Below, in pieces: positions 12,186-24,047 of a stretch of 64,000 nt of DNA (position 1 is the stretch's first letter; each line of letters opens with the position of its first letter). The stretch comes from Chimonanthus salicifolius (Eukaryota; Streptophyta; Magnoliopsida; Laurales; Calycanthaceae), in the NCBI GenBank assembly GCA_013350335.1, contig CM023537.1, forward strand, positions 52,013,214 through 52,077,213, given 5' to 3'. Both the position numbers and the translations under genes were made by a program. The notes under the pieces were generated by a model. That model did not search any database. It was not told the origin of the DNA and saw only the letters and a program-made list of their open reading frames with translations.

Positions 12186-15100
12186 TCCTCCACGTGGAGT
12201 CCATACGTAACCCCAATGGGGAGATGTCTACGCACTTGGGAAAAAGCATGTGAAGACAAAAGAAACAAGACTTGGTCTTTGTCAATACAGATCCATTTGT
12301 TGGCAAATGATTCACTGAAATTTATTCGGAATATGAATCTCACTCTCCCTCCTTTATTTAAAAGCTTTTACATAAAAAATATATATATAATTTTTCTAAA
12401 ATAAATAATTAGAGGTGGATTACTCAACTATATTATCATCGAGTCACTTGTATCTATTAATTTCTAAAGATGTTATTGTTGGTAACATAGACAATAAAAT
12501 AAAATTAATATATATGAATATAATATCTTCTTTTTTTTATGTTTATTTAATAATTTTTAGAAACCCAATTTTTTCGAGTGATTACACTTTGTGATGGAGT
12601 TTCGGTTTCATGGATATCACTTGATTTGGAATATCTTAACATAATACATAGAGATTTAATGGCTACTTAATTTGATGGGTGACTTATTACCTAATTTTAT
12701 CAAATTTTGAATTGGTGGACTTAGAATTAAAAATGTGTTAAGATTTTAGATAAATTTATTATGGGCTATACTCAAAATGTAATTCGATAGGATTGATAAA
12801 GAGTTTCCTAGATGATATAATTTAGTAGAAACTTATATATCCAACCATTGTAGTTTTATTGGATGGTTCGTGAAAAATCAATAACATACGACAATCAAAT
12901 TTTCAAAATAAGGATCCTCAAATTTAAATTTAAATCCACAGACCCCAATCACTTTTAATTTTTATAATATGTATCATTCAGTGGAGTCCTCTAATTCCAC
13001 TACATTGAATTATAAGTTATAGACGAATCAATTACAAAGATATATCTTAATCAAATATCTTTATTTATGTGATTTAAATAGATGAAATGGAAATTCTACA
13101 TAAAGTTTCACTTCAACTGGTCATTTTATTTAATTTAGATCATGTAGTTATACATATCTATTATTTAATAAAAAATAAAAATAATAATCTCAATTAAACA
13201 TTATAAGTGACAAAAGAAGTTTTTTTACTCTTTCACTAGTCTCAGCACTATTCCTCCCAACTCAAAAGGATCTGAAGTGATAGATTACTCTATTAGATAA
13301 GAAACTGTATCTATGGATGCCACTTTCTCTCTCTGAATTTAGTAGTTGACTTATATAGATTTTGAGATTGTCTCAAAATAGTTGTCACATTCATATTGGA
13401 GTAACATAAAGTGTGTTAAAAATAGATGAGATCACATGAAGTGCTAGCTTTATATAAACAGTTTTTTAAAAAATACAAATGTTTCAAATGAGGCAATTAA
13501 AATGAGACGGAAGGAGTATTAAACTAGTGAGATAAGTCAACGAGACACACTGATGAGACATGCTATTAAATAGATTGTGGGTCTTAAAATTTTAAATATA
13601 TTTGATAGGTAATTAGATAAATATAAAGAGTATCTAAAGTTTCACTATAATTAATAATCCAAGTTATATAATCTCAGCCTTAAATTTTAATCAGTTTGGA
13701 TTATTGAATTTTAAAAGTTTAAAATCAAGGCATAATACAATCGGATGGAGATGAAATTTCATATAAGAACTATTCGTATGATCTTCTTTACATCAGACCT
13801 AACAAAGAGAGCTCTTAAATTTATTTTTACTAGATATCTCACCATAATTTTAAACGCACCACACCTCAATAAAATTTTCAATCAGACATGACATTATTGA
13901 AAAAGTATAAGTTGTATAGTCTCTTTTTTTTTTTGTCTTTTACTTATAATTCAAGGGCCATAGTGTCCCATTTCATTAAAAAAAACAAAAAAACAAAACC
14001 CTTGATCAAAGGGATTAGTCACTTTTTGTGCCAATTTTACACAGTAAAGGACCTTCCAGCAATCTTAGCTGTATGTTGATCACACCACCTTTATTATTAG
14101 TTCAAATAAAGTAATTTAGTACATTTTTCTATAAAAAAAACTCTCAGCCACTTTGTTAAGGAAGCAGATATGCTCATGTTTTTAAATATTTGTTTGGAAT
14201 AGTGTAAAATATCGAATTGGCAAGAAAAATTGGTAATTATGCACTTTCGATGGTTTAAATGTTTGGTAAAATCCTTTTTTTATATATTTCATTATTTTAT
14301 ACTTTTTTTTTTTTTACGATTTTACTATTCTTGGATTACTTCCTTATCTTGTACTCATTTATTAATAATTTTTTTGTGTCAATGTTTATCATTATATATT
14401 CATAACTGCTTCAAAGTTTTTAATCTATTTAGACAAGCATAGAAATTGTAATGGACTCACTTAGAAATAAGCTCACTGGATCCATATTTTGGTTCGGTAA
14501 ATCTTGTTTTTTACTGTCATTATCTAAGTCTAAATTTAATTTATTTTAAAGTTGTAAAATCATAATGTATGTCATTCTATTATTTATAATATTTTTTTTC
14601 TCTTTTATCACTTTTTTTGTTGGTTTACCTCAGATTTTTAGTGTTTATCATTTCTAACATCTAGTGCATGCTATTTCTCCGAGTGCCTATATTAGAAAGT
14701 TTAAAATTTTATTATTCTCAAGTTTGAAGTAAGAAATTAAATTTAATCCTATTAGTTGATTTCAAAAACTTAGAGCTCAGTTATGCAATCATAAAACTGT
14801 AGAATGTATGGGCAAAATATGAAAATAGATAATCAGTTTATGTGACAAATTATATTATAAAGTGATTTATAAATAAATAAAATAAATCATTTTAACAAGG
14901 GTTATTTATAGCTAATTTATATAAATTCATAAGTTTTTAATAATGTTAATTACATCCCTTATATTTGAAAACCATTTCCAATACATAACTTATGAGTAGT
15001 TTCAGGGGGTAAAGAATCTATGGACTTTTCTATAACATAGTTGATTTTCGCTAAATAGTATCAGTTTTTTTAGATTGAGTTTTTATCTCCATTTCACGGT

Positions 15101-15203
15101 AATAGTTTAGCTTTACGAGAATAAAACTGATCAATGATATTTTTTACATGTCTCACATATTTTAATATATTCATGTTAGTCAAAGCAGATAGTGTATAAG
15201 TCA
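12186..15203. other. AT-rich intergenic DNA
   Basis: No gene recognised. 13501-13520 reads AATGAGACGGAAGGAGTATT, the inverse of the Stowaway-type CTCCYTCCGTCTCA terminus. No partner terminus was found, so it is a truncated end at best. Bases 12186-12345 may belong to the sequence interrupted by the copia element (see findings). Confidence 0.4.
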
Positions 15204-15212
15204 TTCTTCTAA

Positions 15213-15541
15213 GGTAGCGATTCTTCCACAGATATTTTGTGCAACGAGACAAAGGATTTAGGGTATTGCCCATTTTATCTTTCTATTGTCGTACGAAAGT
15301 ATTTAAAAAAATTCAGTAATTCGGTCAGTGATCCGATTTGCTGCTCTATATGAAAAAGAATAGTCTCACTTAAATAAATTTCAGTGAATAAGTCAGTGAG
15401 CCGATTTATACCGCAGTGGAAGGTTCAGTGATCCAACTAGCCGATTCGAAGGTTTCGGCGAGCTGATTCGAAGGACAAAATGGGCAATACAATGAAACCC
15501 GTGCCGAGTTTCACAAAATATCCGTTGGAGCATCGCTACCC
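15213..15541. mobile_element. Mutator-like MITE with about 64-bp terminal inverted repeats
   Basis: The left terminus (15213-15276, starting GGTAGCGATTCTTCC) is the inverse of the right terminus (15477-15541, ending GGAGCATCGCTACCC). Shared blocks are GGTAGCGAT, ATATTTTGTG and ATTGCCCATTTT. The flanks TTCTTCTAA (15204-15212) and TTCTTTTAA (15542-15550) match at 8 of 9 positions, the 9-bp duplication expected of Mutator-like elements. The 200-bp core repeats GTCAGTGATCCGAT and CCGATTCGAAGG words and encodes nothing. A related terminus lies at 7155. Confidence 0.75.
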
Positions 15542-15550
15542 TTCTTTTAA

Positions 15551-17689
15551 CGTACATTTTAAACAAAACTTACTTATTGAGATTGTAAGGACCTAATTGC
15601 AATAAATCTTCATATAATGGTTCAATCCTCGGTAACTTCAACCAAGAACTATTCTTCGGATATGTACATAGTAAGGTTCTAGAGCTTGAATTTGGCATAT
15701 GTGTGTAGGGAGGCATGCACATATCCCGAAGGACAAGTCGGGTGAGATACTTAGACACCTTTGGTCATAAAAAAAAAAAATCTTTATATAATATAAAGAA
15801 AAATATAATATTTTAAATTTTACTACAACTGAAATATAAAAATTTACGTAGGAAATACTCTTTTGAAAATTACAATAAACCCTATCACTCATATATTATT
15901 TCAATAAATAAGAAATCTTCAACAAATTTGATTTCAGTGACAACATCTACAATCACAGCCATCTCATATCATCGACCATCTTAGACCCTTGGACCCCATC
16001 GTGGTCCGATTCGGTCGGATCTGAATCGAGTATTATTTGGTTCAAACTTATTTTGGATTTTATTAAATGAGTTAAGTTACTTTGAATCTATTTCAAGTTC
16101 AAATTGAATCTGATTCAATTCGAATCTACTGTTTTATCTTTTTAAAAGATTTTTCTAACTAAACATATATTAAGACTACCTCTTAAATAGATTTAGATCG
16201 TATATAGTTGTATAACAATAATTAAGTTATTTGAATTTATTTATTTTTATGATCAAGATGTTCAGATCTCTTAAAATATTCAACCAATCTTTAAAACATG
16301 TGTAAAAATCTCTATCCATATATACTAAATAACTTTACAAAGTCTGATCCTTCTAAATGAAATTAGATCCATTTAAATCAATTTGAATTTGACACAACTT
16401 TCACTATGTTTATTTTCTTTATATTGGTATACCAACCCATGATGAGAGTCTTTCGAACTGCCCCATGGAAAGCAAATAAGTTGGTACAAAAGTTTAGATT
16501 TGTGGAGGACTAATATTCTAACGGTCTAACCCAATACCAAATAGACAGGTATTTTGGTCGGTAAATTGACTAATATATGTCCGGCCTCAAGCGAAATGTG
16601 GTGGCAATTATCCTTCACGTGGCGCGTAGTCCAACAATTTCTTATTTTATGCTATTCTCAAGTTTGTTGATACTCGGTAATGAAATCCGGTAACGTATGC
16701 CTGAGCCTATCTTCACTCTTTCATAATTTCGCGTATGGAAACTGAGATATAGCCGTTGAATTGCAAGAGCCGTTGCAGACGGAAAGAGCCGTTGGAGCTA
16801 CGAAATAATAAATATGGTCGGTCATATATGAGCTGGCAGTGTATAAGGTTATTTGGCATTATTGAGGAAACGGTACACGTGGATTTACTATTTGGCTGTT
16901 TCTAAGTTTTTCAGTTAGTAGTTAATATCTAATGTTTCACTATAAATTTTATTTCCGTTGAGAATGCCGATTGAATATATGATTCATTTGTCATTTTTAA
17001 GTTTTGTATTTTATCCAATTCAAACTAATTTACTTTACCATTAGATTTTATAAATTGATTTTTTTTTTAAAATTTACGTGTGAGAAACTGTGAAAAACCC
17101 AACAATTTATAAATTGATTTTTATAAATACTAACATGCTAATTATAATTATAAAACAATAATATCTCTCAACGAGTTTAGAGTTGGAAGCACTTATCTAC
17201 GCAATATAGATTCTATTTTTTAAAAAGAAAACTAAGTAGAGGAAGAGAGTATTATTTTTTAATATCAAATTTATTTAATAAACACTTTTACTCTAAAAAG
17301 TATATATTTTTATTTTTAAACATGAAACCTGTTACAATAAATTAAAGTCCTTTACACTTTTATTTTATTTATTTTTTTCAGAATTTTCATGTAAAAACGA
17401 GAGATTTACAAAAAAAAAGAGTGATTTAGTATAAAATGGTGAGGTTTCATGAAGTTAAGCGAGAGTTTCTAGTCGAAATAGTGGGTTAATGAGAAAAACA
17501 GAGTTTTAAAAAGAAAATTAGTATTTTCCAGATGAAAAGTAGAGTTTAAAAATTAAAAATAGAGTCTCTTATGTGAAAATTAGATTTTCTAAAAAGAAAA
17601 TGAAAGCTTTAACAATGAAAATGCGAGTTCTTAAATTGAAAATGGTTTTTTTTTTTTTTTAGAGAAAATAATGAGAGACTCAACAAAAT
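15551..17689. other. Intergenic DNA without recognisable genes
   Basis: 15980-16140 is rich in TCGGATCTGAATC and ATTCAATTCGAATC-type words, resembling decayed hAT MITE sequence, without definable ends. The rest is AT-rich and non-coding. Confidence 0.4.
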
Positions 17690-17815
17690 TTGAGGGACTT
17701 AGGAAGAGGGAGGTTGCATGTTCGAGCCCCCATAGTCTAATGTGGTGTACTTTAGGGATAGTGGGCTCATTTGTGGGGATTTTAGTAGGACTGTTTCTGA
17801 GTTTCCTTCTTAATC
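17690..17815 (+). repeat. SINE-like fragment, plus strand
   Basis: Contains GGTTGCATGTTCGAGCCCCC (B-box-like TTCGAGCCC) followed by TGTACTTTAGGGATAGTGGG and TGTGGGGATTTTAG. The same block order appears inverted at 605-760, so this looks like a second diverged member of that family. Confidence 0.45.
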
Positions 17816-18452
17816 AAAACAAAAAATTTTGAGGGATTTTTCTTTTCAAAAACAGAGTTGGTGTACTAAAAGAAACAGAAAATTAGAAAGAAAATTAGTG
17901 TTTTTTTAATAGAGAAAAGAAGTGTTTTTAGAGAGATGAAGAGTTTTCAAGTAGAAAATTATCATATTAAATATTAAAATAATATATCTATAAATTTATT
18001 TTAAATATCTTAAAAATATATATTCTTCTTCTTTTCATCCTCAATAAAAACTAAAGATATTACAAGAAAACGTTTGAGTGACATTCAAAAAGTAAACTAT
18101 CCATTAAAAAAAGTTTGACTCTAAACATGACTGTGATAATGATATCTTAGAATAATGACAATTGATGGCATCAATTATATTAATTATTTGAATAGATAAA
18201 AAATCGACTCATTTCTACTGAATAAGACAGTATTTGTGAACATAAGAGTAAAACTCAAATCATATTAATTCTTACAAAATTAGAATACGATAGATTTGTT
18301 TTAACTAAATCGGCTACATAAATATTTTTTTGCCTTAAATGTCAATAAATGCACTTTAACTTTCTTTATTATAAATAAACTTTGAAATTTTGACTTTTTA
18401 TTTTATTTTGTTTTTCCTCTCATTCGTGATAAACTTGACCATTACAAAATCT

Positions 18453-18830
18453 TAGAGATGAAATTGGGCCGGGTCGAATCGGGTTTTTTTAAAATCCAAC
18501 CTGGTCCGAGTTACTAATATATAGAACCCGACCTGATCTGAACTTTTGACCTAAATGCGTTGACCCGACTCAACCCGACCTGAATTATAATCCGACTCAA
18601 CCCGAAATCCGACTCGACCCCCATTTTGAACTTACTTTATCTTACTTTTTACCGAGTCGGGTCGGGTTAACTTAAAAATCTCTCAACCTAACTCGACCCG
18701 AATTCAATGTGGGTTTTTGACTTCTCAAACCAATCTGACCTGCTGACTCGACTTTCATAATCCAACCCGCATGATTTTCTAGTCGGGTTATGTGGGTTTG
18801 TGCCAAAACCCAACCCGCGTTTTACCCCTA
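18453..18830. mobile_element. GGGTCGGGT-rich hAT MITE
   Basis: The left end is TAGAGATGAAATTGGGCCGG; the right end, reversed, is TAGGGGTAAAACGCGGGTTG. The element is flanked by the perfect 8-bp duplication CAAAATCT (18445-18452 and 18831-18838). The interior is a series of ACCCGACTCAACCCGACCT words. It encodes nothing and depends on a hAT transposase elsewhere. The superfamily rests on duplication length and the TAGRG start. Confidence 0.85.
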
Positions 18831-18838
18831 CAAAATCT

Positions 18839-20780
18839 TCTTAAGGATTGAACTCCAATTGTGGACGTTTTTCTTTTTCTTTTTTCTATCAACTTTGATT
18901 TCTTTTTCTTTGAACTATTCTTGGTCAGACACCAATTAATTAAATTTTTTAAAACAACCATGTGCAGCATACTATTTTGAATGTTAAGTCACCTAAGTCT
19001 ATTTATATTTTAGATGTAAGGATTGAGGTATTCTAATAAATAATGTCAGTCTCAGTCTATAATAAAAAAAAAAATGATAGATAAACTTGGACTAAATCAT
19101 TGTAGTCCTTGATTTGAGAAATGATTTGGATATTAATAATTTTGTTAAAGGAAGCATTAGATGATCTAAGGCATTGGATTTTTTTTTTTTTTGTTCTATC
19201 ACCGTAACAGTATAGTCAATGGCAAAGTGGTAAAATATTAAATGATTTACATCGTTCAGTGCTATCTTTAGTAAATGTACATATATCTAAATCAATTCCC
19301 TTGATCTTAAAAGAAAAGGTAAACTATTGAATAAATATTTTTATCTATCGTGATCAATTTCAATGATGATTATGCATTAAGCGGACATAAAAGAAAGTTG
19401 AATAGAAGTTAAAAAAAAAATTAATAATTTAAACCTTATTATTAAGTGGACTATACGCCTCAGTGCACAAAACCACTAATTTCAATCTTTTGGACGTCCT
19501 CATCATTGAAATAACAATATATGTAAAAATATCCGGCGATACATATCATATCGATCAATATATATAAATGATATATATCATCTCGGACCCACCATATATC
19601 GTCGATATCTCGGATGATATATTGGCCATAATATTGGGCGACATTTCAAATAAAAAAAATATTGCTATGCATCGATAAAAATCGGCTGATATATCACCCA
19701 ATAAGTTTTCTGGAATTTTTTGAAAAAAATAAAAAATCAAGATGAGAGATAAAAATATCAGCTGATATGTTTACCCGTCGAGTCACTGCTATTGTTGAGT
19801 AATTTCTTGTAATGAATTCAGTTTTGGCAAGTAGTAGAAAATTAAGGCCAAGAAACAACAAGAAATTAAAAAAGAAAATGTTAAAAGGGTGGATATCATA
19901 TCCTAGTTGAATTATTGAGTGCTTCTTCATCTCAAGTCAAAATCACCAACCATGGGTTCTCACTAATTTAAATTTTAAAATGACGCATTAGCGTTGAGAA
20001 TAGTATAATTAGGTATTATGACACTTCACCTATCATCACTTCCTCCTCCTGTAATCCAAGTCTTTAGATTAGATCTTTCATCTTCGACACTGGACAAACC
20101 TTTTCTTTTAAAATCACTTTTTTTATTTAGATATATATAGATGTCAATTAATATTTTATTTTTTTAAATAGAAGTAATTGAGGTATTTTATTTTTTGAAA
20201 AAAAAATCTTTTTTTTTTCCTTTTCACACCTTAAGGAGCAAAAAATACAATGAGTGCCTTCATGTATCAAAGCTGAGGCCGTCTAAATTAAACTCTTATT
20301 CTAAATATAACTAATTTAATTTTATACTAAATTTAAAATTAAGCTCAACATAAATCTAGATCAAACAAATCTTGAGCCTCAATTGATCAACTATAAATTT
20401 GAATGAGATTAATATAAATTTAAACAATGTTAAGGGAATCGATGAAATATCTCTATATTTTATAAGGAAATAGCTCTCTAACAATATCACAAATATCAGT
20501 GATATTTTTGAATTTACTATATTTTTATTGGCAAAATACCATTACCACGTTAATAATGAGTATTTATCGGTACTACATTAAAATATCTAGATAAAACTTT
20601 GAGAATATGAAAATATTCTAATATTACCAACCACCGTTAATATTCTGAGAACAATATTTGTGACTGTGCTCTCTAATATATATTTAATTAAATAAAAATA
20701 CTTATTGTAAAATGCATATGAAACTTGCGTTGATTATTTAGCATAACTTCACCAGCAAAATCCGTTAAAATCCAATTGAA
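18839..20780. other. AT-rich intergenic DNA
   Basis: No coding exon recognised. Apart from the palindrome-rich repeat near 19528-19790, only AT-rich sequence and homopolymer runs are seen. Confidence 0.4.
19528..19790. repeat. Second ATCGGCCGATAT-type palindromic repeat
   Basis: Dense in ATATCCGGCGAT, ATATCGTCGATATC, AAATCGGCTGATATAT and AATATCAGCTGATATG words, the same vocabulary as the MITE at 1955-2160. Termini and target duplication could not be fixed. Confidence 0.45.
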
Positions 20781-20784
20781 TAAG

Positions 20785-20990
20785 ATGGGAGACAATCAAG
20801 CGCGCCGCCTTCGAGGAATCACCAGCGGAGCACCTAAAATGATGATCCATCATCGTACCAAACCGACCTTTACTTGAACAGTGAGATAGCTGTTGGTATC
20901 CACCTGTCGGTACTCCACTTTCATAATCAAACAGTCATCGCCGCGTCTCTTGCCGACAGCTGCGTGCCCACCGCTCCCTCATCTAAATTG
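20785..20990. other. GC-richer island upstream of the OSCA gene
   Basis: This block is clearly richer in G+C and CpG (such as CAAGCGCGCCGCCTTCGAGG and ATCGCCGCGTCTCTTGCCGA) than its surroundings. A 69-codon open stretch from 20874 has no recognisable domain. It could be a distal promoter element, a relic exon or a small unknown gene; I cannot decide. Confidence 0.3.
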
Positions 20991-21659
20991 TTAGTTCAAT
21001 GTTTATTTAACAGGAAATTTAAAAATTACAAAATATACTATTTGCTTTCATCCAATTGCTATCATCATCGTTCATTCATTTAATTTATTTAAAGTAATTT
21101 TATAAATTCTAGGCCAATTTTTCTTATTAGAAATTGTAAGTATTATATCTTTAGTCTTTTCAGTCTAACTTTTAAAGGTATTTTTCATTTTTATTTCTTT
21201 TACAACTACTATCGTGATTTCTTTAATTGTGAAATCTCTCTCTTAAAAAAATAATATTCAAATCAATTTTTCTCTAAAACTTTTTTAAAGCAGTATGTAG
21301 ATTATTAATGGGAGAAAGGGAGAGTATTGATGAAGTCACTGTAGTACTAAAAGAAAATAGTTAGAGATATTTGAAGCTTGTTTATTTTTTTAATAAAAAA
21401 TTTAACAAATTAATAAAAATACTCCAAAAATAACAGGTAAATGTCTGAAAAACGTTTGAATATCTTAGAAAAAAGTCTACATGTAAATTATAAACTTCAC
21501 AGTGAATTTTATTTTATGTTAACGGTAATCTTCTAAAGCAATGAAGAGGGTAATTATTTTTAGATATAAATCCTATACATGTGCTGAGGGGATTATTTAC
21601 AAATAATTTCAAAATTTAGATTGACTTTTATAATATGAGAAAGATAGATACAAATAAAG

Positions 21660-21900
21660 TTTTGCAAACGGCTTAACTCCAACGAATAAATGTACTACTC
21701 TGATACACGAAAAGGCCACGAAAACGACACGTAGAGATGACCGTTTGCACTTTCTTCTTCACCGGTTCACCATGCCAAAACGCTCAGAATTCCCATAGAC
21801 GTTATCTATTTTTATTGCGTTTGTAATTTGTAGCTGTATAGACACACAATTTTAGTGTAATACAAGCCTCCTTTATGCGAATCTAGGCTTTCCCTTTATC
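21660..21900 (+). promoter_or_regulatory. Probable proximal promoter of the OSCA-like gene
   Basis: This lies immediately upstream of the CT-rich leader (21900-21985) that begins the 5' UTR. It contains ACGT-core motifs (CGACACGTAGAG at about 21727) of the kind bound by bZIP factors in ABA and stress responses. No convincing TATA box was fixed. The transcription start near 21850-21900 is inferred. Confidence 0.35.
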
Positions 21901-22025
21901 TTCTGCTAAAGAAAAGGAAACCTCTAACTCATCTTCTCTCCATCCCTCACTCACTATCTCATTCCTTATACCTGAAGAATCCCTTTCTTAGTCTTCCTAA
22001 CGTGCAGAAAGACATTAGCTCAAGA
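21880..22025 (+). other. 5' UTR exon of the OSCA-like gene (inferred)
   Basis: A CT-rich leader is followed by a GTATGT donor at 22026. The matching acceptor TTTGTAG ends at 24019, leaving 28 nt of UTR (24020-24047) before the start codon. A leader intron of about 2 kb is inferred from these sites; the 5' end is uncertain. Confidence 0.5.
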
Positions 22026-22848
22026 GTATGTTTCTCTAACTTTCCATTTTCTTTTGGTATATGTATGCTCGTTTTTATTCTTCTGTTTAGGGAGATCTTC
22101 ATTGCCTCTGGATTCTTGAATTCGTTTTTGGAATTTCTTTGTATGTGTAGTCCATTTAAGGAATATTGGAGTTTTGGGTTCTGTGATCAATGTGTTGTGT
22201 TTTTTTTCAGTAGTAGAGTACTGATTCGGTATGATTGGTTTGTTGTTAAAAAGGGGGGAAGAGCTTCTTTCTTGTGCTTTGGATGGTCTTCAGTTGGGAA
22301 GTCTGCGATTTATTTCGTATAAATTTGTCGTTTGCGTATTCAGTATTTGATTCTGTTGATTGATTGACTGATTTTATTCTTGGGTCTGCTTTATCCAAAG
22401 TTGGTACGAATTCTACTTTCTAAAGATCTGATCCTGCTACTTGAAACTCTTTTTTTTTTGAAAGATCTGCTACTTGAAACTCTTGTGTTTGCTTATCCAT
22501 CTATCCATGTCTAGATGTGAATAGATTGACACATTTGTGGTTTTTTTAAACAATGGACTCGAGTTACATTATTGTGTTGGGCCTGAGCTTGCTATTTTGT
22601 TATTATTTTTTCTCCTACTTTTAGAATGTCAAATATCTAAATATATGCCTTTTCTTTATAATTTTTACTGAAAAACCCCACTCAATTAAAAGTAAAAAGA
22701 CACAACATATTGCAACAAGGAGATATGGTTTTCTAATTAGTTTTGGGGCTCTCCCTATGTAGTAAATGGATTTAAGAATGCATTTGCAATCGTCATATGT
22801 ATATACATATATATACGTATATACGTATATATATATTGAAACCAGGAC

Positions 22849-23517
22849 AAAGCAAGTAATAAATTAATATATATATAAAAAAAAAGAGTACATCAACGAA
22901 TCTCTGAGTAAGAGAGATCAACTGGAAACATCCAAATAAAGGGAAAGAATAAAAAAAAGAGAAAAAAAAGTAACAAGTGGGAAGTATAATCCTCAAAAGT
23001 ATAATCCTCAAATACCATGGAGCAGAAACTATAGTGACGGATGTACACATTCTCAAACTGCTTCCTCCTAGTTAACCGACCTTCATTTAGGGTCTTTTTT
23101 CTAATTAAGCCCAAGCTGAAACAACCTAGGTAGCATTCCTTAACCACTAACCTTAACAGGTTCAAATTTGCTTCCACATTGCAAATTTGGGGGCTACATG
23201 CTTCTGATTCATTGGAACAGGGGGATAAAGCAAGTAATAAATTAATAGAAAAAGAGAGTACATCAACGAAGCTCTGAGTAAGAGATATATACTGTAATGA
23301 AACATCCAAATAAAGGGAAAACAACATGAAAGAATAAAAAGAAAGAAAGAAAAAAACACCAACCCCTCCTAGTTAACCGACCTCCATTTATAGGGTCTTT
23401 TTCTAATGAAGCCCAAGCTGAAACAACGTAAGTAGCATTCCTTAACTACTAACCTTAACAGGTTCAAATTTGCTTCCACATTGCAAATTTGGGGGATACA
23501 TGCTTCTGATTCATTAA
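22849..23517. repeat. Tandem duplication in the 5' UTR intron, period about 378 bp
   Basis: The block beginning AAAGCAAGTAATAAATTAAT at 22849 recurs at 23227. Both copies contain GAGTACATCAACGAA, CATCCAAATAAAGGGAAA and, near their ends, GGTTCAAATTTGCTTCCACA. Small indels separate the copies. Non-coding. Confidence 0.75.
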
Positions 23518-24047
23518 AGGTTGAATATGGTATTTTTAAGAAGAATGGAAACAAGCATCTAGATTTTCTTAGTAAATGGTGAAGAAATTTTAGCATGTGG
23601 AGATTAGCAGATACAGAGTGTCCGGGGTGAGTCTTAATGGTGGAGAGCTCAGTGTACTAGGACTTAGTTCTTCCAGTAAGCCCTTTGGTGGCTTACAGGT
23701 GATACTCTTAATTATCATGGGTGTTCTTTGGAAAAATTTAAGTAGAATGCTTATTGGTTCCACTTGATACAATGGATCGAAACTGTCTGACCTTTATGTC
23801 TTCACCAAAATTTGTAGTGAGAGTACTTTCTGTACTGGATATATAGCAGTTTGATGTATGTTCTGTGATCTACATTTTCTGTCTCATTTTTTTTTCATAT
23901 TTTAGTGCACAGTTTGTATGTTGTTAGTTGTTCCGTACTTCAGAATTTAGTTTCTACCTTTTTATACCCCTCTCTCTGGGTGCATATTACGTGGCTGATA
24001 ATCCATGTCTTGTTTGTAGGTGAGGTGTGTCTTTTTGAAAGACATAG

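Noticed and set aside
13501..13520. Complete Stowaway MITE
   Set aside because: Only one terminus-like word; no inverted partner and no TA duplication found.
22002..22322. 106-codon open stretch beginning in the OSCA leader
   Set aside because: It runs straight through the inferred donor at 22026 into the leader intron, is Phe/Cys-rich and has no recognisable domain.
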